NCBI GenBank assembly: GCA_023394965.1
Contig: JAEWZX010000016.1
Location: 62,001 to 126,000 of the forward strand
Reading direction: 5' to 3'
Origin: Pseudomonadota bacterium
GTDB lineage: Bacteria > Pseudomonadota > Alphaproteobacteria > Sphingomonadales > Sphingomonadaceae
Length of the DNA stretch: 64,000 nt
This document shows positions 16,843-24,873 of the stretch, piece after piece. The notes under the pieces were generated by a model that worked only from the letters and a program-made list of their open reading frames with translations, did not search any database and was not told the origin of the DNA. The first letter of the stretch is position 1, and each line of letters begins with the position of its first letter. A program made the position numbers and the translations under genes.

Positions 16843-16872
16843 TTGCGCGATTCCTCGCGAGGATTCGCGCAA
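16843..16872. repeat. 30-bp near-perfect palindrome
   Basis: Arms TTGCGCGA and TCGCGCAA flank the 12-bp self-complementary core TCCTCGCGAGGA, with one mismatched T-T pair (16851/16864). It can form a hairpin on either strand but has no T-tract after it, so it is not a standard terminator. It may end transcription from the upstream lipoprotein gene or bind a protein. Confidence 0.6.
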
Positions 16873-16969
16873 GAGCGTGATTCTCCCGTACTTTTGGGAA
16901 GAAGGGGGCAACCATTTTCAAGCTCAGGAACCCAAAAATAATAATAAATAACAATAATTTATGATCTTA

Positions 16970-17003
16970 TCCCGTGAAATCCCGTAATTTTCCCTTCCAT
17001 CCC
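16970..17003 (-). promoter_or_regulatory. GGGA box array, candidate MraZ operator
   Basis: Read on the minus strand, GGGA occurs at 17003-17000, 16994-16991, 16983-16980 and 16973-16970, steps of 9, 11 and 10 bp. The last two boxes form the exact reverse complement of 16814-16829. MraZ rings contact such helical-phase repeats; the assignment is by analogy. Confidence 0.55.
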
Positions 17004-17118
17004 CGCCTCGCCCGAGGTAAACCGAACTCACATCGGACAAGCACTGTCTATGCGCGCTCGGTTGCTAAGCTGAGTGGCTCGCTCATTGGTGTGGGCGAGG
17101 ATGGGGTGCTGCCTGATT

Positions 17119-17149
17119 AGGAGGTAATCGAAACCGTATTACGGGGTTT
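17119..17149 (+). promoter_or_regulatory. Strong Shine-Dalgarno followed by a hairpin at the mraZ start
   Basis: AGGAGGT (17119-17125) is the best ribosome site in the region but has no usable start codon 5-10 bases on. An inverted repeat AAACCGTA-T-TACGGGGTTT (17131-17149, one bulged G) follows. If it folds, the site is brought about 12 bases from the GTG at 17157. This is an inference. Confidence 0.35.
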
Positions 17150-17642
17150 GGGGACAGTGTCTTTCGGAGGGTATAGCGGTCAGGCCTACTCGCCAGCAGG
17201 CGACAAGGGCCGCTTTGTACTTCCGCCCCTTTTTCGAAAAGCTGTGAAGGAATCCAGCGACGGTCGCGTCCTGTGTTTGATGAAGCATCCGACATGGAAG
17301 TGCCTTGTCGGTTTCGGTCTTTCCCGCAAGCCTGAGCTCGAAGCGCAACTCGACCGTGAAGAAGAAATGGCGGTCCGGTTGGGTAAGGAATTCGACCGGG
17401 ATACCCGTTCCAGCCAACTGTTCGGGTTTATCGAAATGCCGTTCGATGACAGTGGCCGGTTTGTCATGCCTGATCACTTGCGCACCCTCGGCGGGATAGA
17501 AGGCGGTCTCTATTTCCAAGGCGGCGGACGTTTCTTCACCCTCTGGAATCCTGAAGAGCTTTCTCAGATGGGTGACGATTGGGCTGGCGCGAAAGCTGCC
17601 TGCGATAGCTTTCTGGCCGATGCGAAGGCGAAGGGCAAATGA
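17148..17642 (+). CDS. mraZ: Transcriptional regulator MraZ
   Basis: 164 residues if started at the TTG at 17148; the GTG at 17157 is an equal alternative and there is no ATG. Two SpoVT/AbrB-like halves are seen: DKGRFVLPPLFRKAV and DSGRFVMPDHLRTL. MraZ forms rings that bind repeated TGGGN boxes before mraZ and controls the dcw cluster; matching box arrays lie 145-330 bp upstream here. It overlaps rsmH by ATGA. The tail YFQGGGRFFTLWNPEEL is typical of sphingomonad MraZ. Confidence 0.92.
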   Translation: MGTVSFGGYSGQAYSPAGDKGRFVLPPLFRKAVKESSDGRVLCLMKHPTWKCLVGFGLSRKPELEAQLDREEEMAVRLGKEFDRDTRSSQLFGFIEMPFDDSGRFVMPDHLRTLGGIEGGLYFQGGGRFFTLWNPEELSQMGDDWAGAKAACDSFLADAKAKGK

Positions 17643-18577
17643 CCGGCGCTGCGCATATTCCTGTTCTCCTCGACGAAGTGATCGAGGCGCTTGATCCACA
17701 GTCTGGCGATGTCGTGATTGACGCGACCTTCGGTGCTGGCGGCTATACCCGTGCCCTGCTGGAGCGTGGTGCGACAGTTCATGCATTCGACCGGGATCCC
17801 GACGCGATTGCAGCGGGACGCAACTGGCCGGAGGCCGGGGAAAATCCACCCCGACTGGTTCTGCATCCTCACCGCTTCTCGGAAATGTTCGACGTGATGA
17901 TGGCGGCAGGCATTGCCCGGGTTGATGGGGTGGTAATGGATATCGGCGTTTCGTCGATGCAGCTTGATCAGGTCCATCGCGGATTTGCCTTTTCATCGGA
18001 CGGGCCGCTCGACATGCGGATGAGCCAGGAAGGAGAAAGTGCCGCGGACTTCCTGAACGGTGCCGACGAAAAGATGATCGCGGATGTGCTGTACAATTAC
18101 GGAGAGGAACGGCAGTCGCGGCGCGTTGCACGTGCGATCGTTGCTGCTCGTCCTCTGGCAACGACTGGCGAACTGGCGCGGGTCGTGCGTAAGGCGCTGG
18201 GTCACAAGCCTCATGACAAGAAAGATCCGGCAACCCGCACTTTTCAGGCCATCAGAATTCACGTGAACGGCGAGCTCGACGAACTGTCCCAAGCCCTGTC
18301 GGCTGCCGAACACGTGCTGCGGGAAGGGGGCCGCCTTGCGGTGGTCAGCTTCCACAGCCTCGAAGACCGGATCGTCAAGCGCTTCCTGCGCGAGGCGTCC
18401 TCAACCCCGAGCGCTTCGCGTCACGTCCCTATGGTGGCGCAGGATGATCCGGTTTTTTCGAAAGTGAGCAAGGCAATAAAGCCGGGCGAGGCGGAGATTG
18501 AGCGCAATCCCCGTGCCCGCTCTTCGGTGTTGCGTGCCGCAACCCGCACCGCAACTCCTGCGCGGGAGGCTGCATGA
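17639..18577 (+). CDS. rsmH: 16S rRNA (cytosine1402-N4)-methyltransferase
   Basis: 312 residues, full length. SAM-binding motif DATFGAGGYTRALLE near residue 30, DIGVSSMQLD, GPLDMRM and the C-terminal VVSFHSLEDRIVKRF and NPRARSSVLR are all family signatures. It methylates C1402 in the ribosomal P site. In dcw clusters it always follows mraZ. ATGA overlaps at both ends (mraZ and ftsL) indicate coupled translation. Confidence 0.97.
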   Translation: MTGAAHIPVLLDEVIEALDPQSGDVVIDATFGAGGYTRALLERGATVHAFDRDPDAIAAGRNWPEAGENPPRLVLHPHRFSEMFDVMMAAGIARVDGVVMDIGVSSMQLDQVHRGFAFSSDGPLDMRMSQEGESAADFLNGADEKMIADVLYNYGEERQSRRVARAIVAARPLATTGELARVVRKALGHKPHDKKDPATRTFQAIRIHVNGELDELSQALSAAEHVLREGGRLAVVSFHSLEDRIVKRFLREASSTPSASRHVPMVAQDDPVFSKVSKAIKPGEAEIERNPRARSSVLRAATRTATPAREAA

Positions 18578-19086
18578 TAGTTGGTGGATCCCGTATAAGG
18601 CAGATTGGCTGGGCTTTGGTTCTTGGTATCTGTTTTGCTTTGCTTCTGGCGCTGACCTTCAAGGTCAACGCTGTGAAGAGCGATGTGCGCTTGGCAGAAC
18701 GCCAGATTATCGCTGCGCAGCAGGCGAAGCTTATGCTTGAAACCGAATTCGAGACCCGCGCCAGCCAGCAGCAGCTGTCGGACTGGAATGCTGTCGAATT
18801 CGGTTACTCAGCGCCGCGCGCGGACCAGTATCTGGAAAGTGAGCGCCAGCTCGCTGCTCTTGGCACACCGCGTGGCATCGACGCCCCAAGCCCCGTGCGC
18901 GTGGCTCTCAATCGCCCCGCGCCAGAAGCGGATGGCCTCTTCGCCGACTGGATCGATGAGAGTGAGGACAAAGCAGAACATCGGCCAGACCGCCGTGAAC
19001 TCGCGGCCGTAACTGCGACCGGGCTGGCTGAACGCCTGGCGAGCCCGGCTGTGGGGATCGCCGCCGTGGCGGAGGTTAGCCAGTGA
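18574..19086 (+). CDS. ftsL: FtsL-like cell division protein
   Basis: 170 residues. A short cytoplasmic N-terminus, one membrane helix (GWALVLGICFALLLALTFKV, about residues 11-30), then a periplasmic coiled-coil-like segment ending near DWNAVEFGYSAPRADQYLE. This is the FtsL layout, but the protein is about 50 residues longer than E. coli FtsL because of an Ala/Glu/Arg-rich tail. Sequence similarity is weak as usual for FtsL; the assignment rests on topology and its place between rsmH and ftsI. It would form the FtsQLB septal complex. GTGA overlap with ftsI. Confidence 0.78.
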   Translation: MIVGGSRIRQIGWALVLGICFALLLALTFKVNAVKSDVRLAERQIIAAQQAKLMLETEFETRASQQQLSDWNAVEFGYSAPRADQYLESERQLAALGTPRGIDAPSPVRVALNRPAPEADGLFADWIDESEDKAEHRPDRRELAAVTATGLAERLASPAVGIAAVAEVSQ

Positions 19087-20852
19087 ACGCCTTTTCCGGC
19101 TTTGGCCCGGCCATTGCTGCCGGCAAAAGCGGGCATGGTGCAGTAAGTATGGCGGTCGCTTCCGGCCGTGTGCAACTGGTCACCATTCGCCAGCGCTCAC
19201 TGACGCTCGCGCGCTGGCGGGTGTTGTGGATCGTTCTTGGCTTTGCGTTCATCGCGATGCTGGCGCTGGTCCGCATCGCCTATCTCGGCATGTCGGATCA
19301 AGGCCTTCGCGGCACTTCTCTCGAAGAGGCCTTGCTACCGCCGCGGGGTGAAATCACCGATCGCAACGGGATTCCCCTTGCGCGGGCTTTTCCGGCCTAT
19401 GCATTATGGTTCAACCCCGAAGCTCTCGGACAGGGAGGCACGCCTCTGGTTCGTGAACCGGCGGTCGTGGCTGCCAAACTCAAGGCCATCTTCCCCGATC
19501 TCAATGAGAAGGCCGTTGCCGCACAATTTGCCGCGGGTAAGCAAGGTTACATCCGCCGCCGTGTGCTGCCCGAGGAAGCAAACCGCGTTCAGGAAATCGG
19601 CGAGCTTGCGCTTGAAATGCCAACCGAAACCGACCGTCACTATCCCCAGGGTTCGATGGCGGCACATGTTCTTGGCTACGTTGCCGCCGATGGTGACGGG
19701 CGTGTGGGCATGGAGCATGTCTTTAACAAGCATCTGTCTGATCCCGCCACGCGCGGAACCCCCATCGCCCTCTCGATAGACTCCCGTGTCCAAGGCGCAC
19801 TGGAAGACGAATTGCGCCGCGGGATGAAGCTGGTTCAGGCGCAGGGCGGGGCAGGCATCGTCCTGGATGTGAATACCGGCGAAGTGCTCGCCCTTGCCTC
19901 GCTACCCGAATTTGACCCGAACAAGATCGATGCTCGCGGCGAAAAGCTCATGTTTAACCGCGTGACCAACCAGGTCTACGAACTTGGTTCGACCTTCAAG
20001 CCGTTGTCAGTCGCTGCGGCGATCGATGCAGGTGTGGTCCGCGATCTTGGTCGTCGATGGGATGCTTCTCCAGTGAAGGCCGGGCGCTTCCGTATCAAGG
20101 ATAGCCACGACATGGGGGCCACCCTCAATGTGGTCGAAGCGCTGATCCATTCCTCAAATACCGTAACCGCCCGTGTCGTTGATGAACTCGGCCCGGAGCG
20201 CATGCGGCGCTACATGATGGATATGGGTATGAACGAAAGGCCTTATATCGAACTGCCGGCGAAGGGATTCCCGATCTGGCCAGGCGAAAAATGGCCTCGT
20301 CTGCGTTCAATGACCGTGGGCTACGGGCATGGTATTGCCGTCACGCCCCTCCATCTTGCCAGCGCTTATGCCGCGATGGTCAATGGGGGGATCTGGCGCC
20401 CGGCGACATTGAAGAAACTGGCGCCCGGAGACGCCCCCAAGGGCCGCCGTGTGTTCAAGGCATCGACTTCCAGCCGAATGCGCCAGTTGCTGCGCGCGAT
20501 CTCGATCTACGGCACGGGACGCAATGCAGATGCACCTGGCTACCGCGTCGGCGGCAAAACGGGTTCGGCCGAAAAGCCGGGTGGTTCGGCTGGCTATCGT
20601 CGCACTGCACTGGTTTCGACCTTTGCGGCCGCTTTCCCGATGGATCGTCCGCGCTACGTGGTCATCGCCATGCTCGACGAACCGCGCGGGACGGTCGCTA
20701 GCTCCTACCAGCGCACCGCCGCATGGAACGCAGCGCCGATCGTGGGCCGTCTGGTGCCGCGTATCGGACCTCTCATCGGCGTGCGCCCCGACGATACGCG
20801 CGATGTCGACATCTCCGACATCAAGCCGCTTATCCCGGAGGCCAACCGGTGA
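19083..20852 (+). CDS. ftsI: Septal peptidoglycan transpeptidase FtsI (PBP3)
   Basis: 589 residues with a GTG start overlapping the ftsL stop (GTGA). About 50 cytoplasmic residues, a membrane helix (VLWIVLGFAFIAMLALVRIAY), the PBP dimer domain starting PPRGEITDRNG, then the transpeptidase domain: nucleophile Ser in GSTFKP near residue 303, SSN near 356 and KTG in GGKTGSAEKP near 491. It cross-links septal peptidoglycan and pairs with FtsW, which is encoded about 5 kb downstream. The Pro of the usual EPGSTFK is Leu here (ELGSTFK). Confidence 0.97.
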   Translation: MNAFSGFGPAIAAGKSGHGAVSMAVASGRVQLVTIRQRSLTLARWRVLWIVLGFAFIAMLALVRIAYLGMSDQGLRGTSLEEALLPPRGEITDRNGIPLARAFPAYALWFNPEALGQGGTPLVREPAVVAAKLKAIFPDLNEKAVAAQFAAGKQGYIRRRVLPEEANRVQEIGELALEMPTETDRHYPQGSMAAHVLGYVAADGDGRVGMEHVFNKHLSDPATRGTPIALSIDSRVQGALEDELRRGMKLVQAQGGAGIVLDVNTGEVLALASLPEFDPNKIDARGEKLMFNRVTNQVYELGSTFKPLSVAAAIDAGVVRDLGRRWDASPVKAGRFRIKDSHDMGATLNVVEALIHSSNTVTARVVDELGPERMRRYMMDMGMNERPYIELPAKGFPIWPGEKWPRLRSMTVGYGHGIAVTPLHLASAYAAMVNGGIWRPATLKKLAPGDAPKGRRVFKASTSSRMRQLLRAISIYGTGRNADAPGYRVGGKTGSAEKPGGSAGYRRTALVSTFAAAFPMDRPRYVVIAMLDEPRGTVASSYQRTAAWNAAPIVGRLVPRIGPLIGVRPDDTRDVDISDIKPLIPEANR

Positions 20853-22321
20853 AGCTGTCCAAGCTTTGTGCTGCTGCGGGGATTGCGTGCAACGCCGACG
20901 TCAATGTAACGGGGTTTGCAATCGACAATCGCAAGGTTGCCCCGGGAACGGTTTTCGGGGCGTTCCAAGGTGCGCAGGTCAATGGCGAGGATTTCATTCC
21001 CGCAGCGATAGAAAGCGGCGCGGTCGCCATTGTGGCCCGGCCCGAAGCTGTCGTGAATGGTGCCATCCACATTGCCGACGACACACCGCGCCGTGCCTTT
21101 GCAGCGCTGGCGGCCCGGTACTTCACCCCGGTACCGCAGCATATCGTTGCGGTAACAGGTACGAACGGCAAAACCTCGACCGTCGAAATGACTCGCCAAA
21201 TCTGGCGTATGGCAGGTGAACGGGCCGCGAGCATCGGTACGTTGGGCGTCACCACCCCCGACGGTAGCGTCTCCACTGGTCTGACTACCCCGGATATTGT
21301 CACCTTCCTGTCGAACTTGAGCGGCTTGGCGCGTGAAGGTGTGACACACGTGGCTTTTGAAGCTTCAAGCCATGGTCTCTCGCAATTCCGCAACGAGGGC
21401 GTGTCCGTCGAAGCTGCGGGCTTCACCAATTTCAGCCGCGATCATCTCGATTACCACGCGGATATGGAAGACTATTTCGCCGCCAAGATACGGCTCTTCG
21501 ACGAGGTTGTGGCGGACGATGCGACCGCAGTCGTGTGGATGGGATCTGGCGATAGCGGCTGGAATGCCCGTGTGGTGAAGCATGCCGAGGCGCGCGGCTT
21601 GACGATCATGACTGTGGGCGAGCAGGGCGAAACCATTCGCCTCACGAAAAGAGAGCCGACCCAGCTTGGGCAGTCGCTGAGCGTTGAGCATGAGGGTAAG
21701 AGCCGGACGATCAACCTCCCGCTGATCGGCGCATATCAGGTTTCCAACGCACTCACTGCAGCAGGACTTGCACTCGCGTCCGGTCTCGATGCGGGATTGG
21801 TTTGGGATGCCGTTGCCCGTCTGCAACCCGTGCGCGGCAGGCTCGAACGCGCGGTCATCGCCCCGTCGGGCGCGCCAGTCTATGTTGACTATGCCCATAC
21901 GGCGGAGGCGCTCGAAGCGGCGATCCAGGCGCTCGAGCCGCATGTTTCGGGCCGTCTTATCACTGTGTTCGGCGCCGGCGGGGATCGGGATCACGGGAAG
22001 CGGGCACCCATGGGTGAAGCGGCAGCCAAGGCAAGCCATGTCGTAATCGTGACCGACGATAACCCCCGCGGCGAGGATCCTGCGGATATCCGCCGTCAGG
22101 TGCTTGAGGGAGCGCCGCAGGCACGCGAAATAGGCGACCGTCGCGAAGCTGTCCTCGCGGCCATCGCCGAGGCGGGGGCGGACGATATTGTCCTCATCGC
22201 CGGCAAGGGACATGAAACGGGTCAGATCATCGGATCGGGAGAAAACATGCGGGTCCTGCCTTTCGACGATGTCGAGGTCGCGCGCGAGTGTGCCGCGCAG
22301 ATTGCCAGAGGTGACGAATGA
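20849..22321 (+). CDS. murE: UDP-MurNAc-L-Ala-D-Glu:meso-diaminopimelate ligase
   Basis: 490 residues from the GTG at 20849, overlapping the ftsI stop (GTGA); an upstream open frame to 20723 lies inside ftsI. P-loop VTGTNGKTST near residue 104, a central domain with the FTNFSRDHLDYH Mg/carbamate region, and the DNPR motif (DDNPRGEDP, near 402) that selects meso-DAP rather than Lys. This predicts DAP-type peptidoglycan, consistent with lysA (DAP decarboxylase) elsewhere in the window. ATGA overlap with murF. Confidence 0.97.
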   Translation: MKLSKLCAAAGIACNADVNVTGFAIDNRKVAPGTVFGAFQGAQVNGEDFIPAAIESGAVAIVARPEAVVNGAIHIADDTPRRAFAALAARYFTPVPQHIVAVTGTNGKTSTVEMTRQIWRMAGERAASIGTLGVTTPDGSVSTGLTTPDIVTFLSNLSGLAREGVTHVAFEASSHGLSQFRNEGVSVEAAGFTNFSRDHLDYHADMEDYFAAKIRLFDEVVADDATAVVWMGSGDSGWNARVVKHAEARGLTIMTVGEQGETIRLTKREPTQLGQSLSVEHEGKSRTINLPLIGAYQVSNALTAAGLALASGLDAGLVWDAVARLQPVRGRLERAVIAPSGAPVYVDYAHTAEALEAAIQALEPHVSGRLITVFGAGGDRDHGKRAPMGEAAAKASHVVIVTDDNPRGEDPADIRRQVLEGAPQAREIGDRREAVLAAIAEAGADDIVLIAGKGHETGQIIGSGENMRVLPFDDVEVARECAAQIARGDE

Positions 22322-23784
22322 GCGCTGCGATTCTGCGTCATCCGGCCTATATCGAATGGCCTGCTGATCCACGCGACAGGCTGCCGCTGACGCTCTGGTC
22401 GTCGCATGACATCGCCGAGGCTACAGGCGGTACCGCCAGCCACGATTTTCAGGTTGCCGGTGTCGAAATGGACAGCCGCGACGTGGTCTATGGCGATCTT
22501 TTCGTCGCGCTCAAGGGAGAGGCGATGGACGGCCATCGCTTCCTTGAAAAAGCCTTCGCCAATGGTGCGGCCGGCGCGATCGTCGACCGGCCGGTGGAGT
22601 GGCCGCATATTCTTGTGGACGATACCACCGAGGCGTTGAAGGCGCTTGCCAGTGCGGCGCGCAATCGTGCCGACGCGAAAATTATCGGCGTTACCGGTTC
22701 GGTCGGCAAGACCGGTGTCAAAGAAGCGGTCTTCGCCAGTCTCGAACGCGCCAGCCGAGGGGCTGCCCATCGCTCAACCCGCAGCTACAACAACCACGTC
22801 GGCGTACCGCTCAGCCTGGCACGCATGCCCTCCCGTAGCCGGTTTGGCATCTTCGAAATGGGGATGAACCATGCTGGCGAAATTGCGGAGCTGACGACCC
22901 AGGTTCGCCCGCATGTCGCGGTGATTACCACTGTCGCCCCGGCCCATATCGAGAACCTTGGCAGTATGGAGGCGATTGCTGCCGCCAAGGCCGAGATTTT
23001 TGACGGACTGGCAACTGGCGGCACCGCGGTCATACCGGCGGATACCGAGCATTTTGAGCAGCTAAGGCAAGCTGCCGTGGCAGCCGGCGCCGATGTTGTC
23101 AGCTTCGGCAGGGCGCGTTTTGCCGATGTGCGCCTGCTCGATGCGATCCCCAGCGCCAACGGCGGCAGCCTCGTGACTTGCGAATTTCCGGAAGGGCGGC
23201 TGTGCTATACCGTCGCCGAACCCGGCGATCATTGGGTTGTGAATTCGCTCGCGGTGATGGCGGCGGTCCGGGCAGCGGGTGGCGATATGGCCGCTGCGGG
23301 GCTGGCCCTGGCCGAGATGGGCGGCCTCAAGGGCCGTGGTGCCCGTCATGGGATTGATGTACCCGGGGGCAAGGCGCTGCTGATCGATGAAAGTTACAAT
23401 GCCAATCCGGCCAGCATGCGCGCCACTCTGGCGCAGCTCGGCCAGACGCCGTCCGGTCGGCGCATCGCCGTGCTGGGCGCGATGAAGGAACTGGGCGATT
23501 TCGGGCCGCAGTTCCATGCTGCCCTTTCCGAACCTGTGCTGGCTGCCGATGTCGATTATGCCCTGCTTGTCGGGGACGAAATGGGTGCGCTTGCACGCGA
23601 ACTGGGGAAAGCAGAGAGTTCCGTGCTTGGCAAGCCTATCGCGTGGGCGCATTGCCGAACTGCCGACGAGGCGATCGAGCTGCTCGAAGACTTCGGTGTC
23701 GTCGCTGGCGATGCCGTGTTGGTCAAGGGCTCCAACTCGGTTGGTCTTGGCCGGCTCGTGGATCATTTCACCCGCGCCCGTTAG
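22318..23784 (+). CDS. murF: UDP-MurNAc-tripeptide:D-Ala-D-Ala ligase
   Basis: 488 residues. P-loop ITGVTGSVGKTGVKE-type sequence near residue 126 (VTGSVGKTG), NYNNHVGVPL-like motif (YNNHVGVPLSLA), FEMGMNHAGEI and ESYNANPASM are MurF signatures. It adds D-Ala-D-Ala to finish the UDP-MurNAc-pentapeptide. About 30 residues at the N-terminus (HPAYIEWPADPRDRLPL) precede the usual start region. Coupled to murE by ATGA; 18 bp separate it from mraY. Confidence 0.96.
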   Translation: MSAAILRHPAYIEWPADPRDRLPLTLWSSHDIAEATGGTASHDFQVAGVEMDSRDVVYGDLFVALKGEAMDGHRFLEKAFANGAAGAIVDRPVEWPHILVDDTTEALKALASAARNRADAKIIGVTGSVGKTGVKEAVFASLERASRGAAHRSTRSYNNHVGVPLSLARMPSRSRFGIFEMGMNHAGEIAELTTQVRPHVAVITTVAPAHIENLGSMEAIAAAKAEIFDGLATGGTAVIPADTEHFEQLRQAAVAAGADVVSFGRARFADVRLLDAIPSANGGSLVTCEFPEGRLCYTVAEPGDHWVVNSLAVMAAVRAAGGDMAAAGLALAEMGGLKGRGARHGIDVPGGKALLIDESYNANPASMRATLAQLGQTPSGRRIAVLGAMKELGDFGPQFHAALSEPVLAADVDYALLVGDEMGALARELGKAESSVLGKPIAWAHCRTADEAIELLEDFGVVAGDAVLVKGSNSVGLGRLVDHFTRAR

Positions 23785-23802
23785 GCGCGACGAGAGGCCA
23801 AT

Positions 23803-24873
23803 TTGCTATACCTCCTCGCCGAATGGTTGAACTTCGAAGGTATTTTCAACCTCGTGCGCTACCAGACGTTCCGTGCCGGGGCGACGCTGATGACAGCGCT
23901 CGTCATCGGTCTCGTCATCGGTCCACGGTTCATCGACATGCTGCGGGTCCGTCAGGGCAAGGGGCAGCCGATCCGTGAAGACGGGCCGCAGACGCATCTG
24001 GCCAAGCGCGGCACGCCTACCATGGGTGGGCTGATGATCCTAATCAGCCTTTCGCTGGCGGTGCTGATCTGGATGGACCTGCGAAATCCGTTCATCTGGG
24101 CCGTGCTGGCGGTGACGCTAGGGTTCGGCCTGATCGGTTTTCTCGACGATTACGACAAGGTCACCAAATCGAGCCACAAGGGGGTATCAGCCCGTGTGCG
24201 GCTGCTGATGGAATTCGCCGTCGCTGGCGTTGCTAGCTACCTTACTGTCAGTCAGATCAACACCTTCCTCTATGTGCCGTTCTTTAACGATCTGGGATTT
24301 GAGCTGGGCATTTTCTATTATGCGTTTGCGGCGATCGTGATCGTGGGGGCGGGCAATGCCGTGAACCTGACCGACGGACTGGACGGACTGGCGACGATGC
24401 CGGTTATCATCGCGGCAGGCACATTCGCCTTGATTTCCTATCTTGTCGGGCGGGTGGACTTTTCCAGTTATCTCGGCATTCCGCATGTGCCGGGCGCGGG
24501 CGAACTGGCGATCTTCTGCGCCGCTATCATGGGGGCGGGGCTTGCCTTCTTGTGGTTCAACGCACCACCAGCAGCCGTGTTCATGGGCGATACCGGATCG
24601 TTGGCGCTTGGCGGCGCCCTGGGGGCAGTGGCCGTGGCCACACATCACGAAATCGTGCTGGCCGTGGTCGGCGGGTTGTTCGTCTTTGAAGCGCTGAGCG
24701 TCATCATCCAGGTTTTCTGGTTCAAACGAACTGGTAAACGCGTATTCCGCATGGCGCCGATCCACCACCATTTCGAACAGCTTGGCTGGTCGGAAAGCAA
24801 GGTCGTGATCCGCTTCTGGATCGTGGCGATCGTGCTCGCACTCATGGGGCTGGCGACGCTCAAACTCAGATGA
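23803..24873 (+). CDS. mraY: Phospho-MurNAc-pentapeptide translocase
   Basis: 356 residues starting at TTG (23803) with GAGAGG five bases upstream; the start MLYLLAEWL agrees with homologues as I recall them. About ten membrane segments. Cytoplasmic loops carry the UDP-sugar and metal motifs KRGTPTMGG, FLDDYDK near residue 114, NLTDGLDGLA and MGDTGSLALGG, and the loop MAPIHHHFE. It makes lipid I on undecaprenyl phosphate. ATGA overlap with murD. Confidence 0.97.
   Translation: MLYLLAEWLNFEGIFNLVRYQTFRAGATLMTALVIGLVIGPRFIDMLRVRQGKGQPIREDGPQTHLAKRGTPTMGGLMILISLSLAVLIWMDLRNPFIWAVLAVTLGFGLIGFLDDYDKVTKSSHKGVSARVRLLMEFAVAGVASYLTVSQINTFLYVPFFNDLGFELGIFYYAFAAIVIVGAGNAVNLTDGLDGLATMPVIIAAGTFALISYLVGRVDFSSYLGIPHVPGAGELAIFCAAIMGAGLAFLWFNAPPAAVFMGDTGSLALGGALGAVAVATHHEIVLAVVGGLFVFEALSVIIQVFWFKRTGKRVFRMAPIHHHFEQLGWSESKVVIRFWIVAIVLALMGLATLKLR

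Larger units (their letters stand above)
16810..17147. other. 338-bp structured leader before mraZ
   Basis: No coding sequence was found here. From left to right it holds a pair of GGGA boxes, a 30-bp near-palindrome, a lone TCCCGT and a TTTTGGGA, an AT-rich block (about 16933-16966), a reversed array of four GGGA boxes, a GC-rich stretch, and an AGGAGGT followed by a small hairpin just before the mraZ start. This must contain the dcw promoter(s); a clear -35/-10 pair could not be fixed. Confidence 0.6.

Noticed and set aside
16810..17147. RNase P RNA or another structural RNA in the mraZ leader
   Set aside because: The conserved RNase P core (GAGGAAAGTCCGGGC-like) is absent and the segment is too short.
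17139..18233. 364-codon minus-strand frame across mraZ and rsmH
   Set aside because: Low-complexity Arg/Pro/Ser composition and no family match; it lies entirely under two certain genes.
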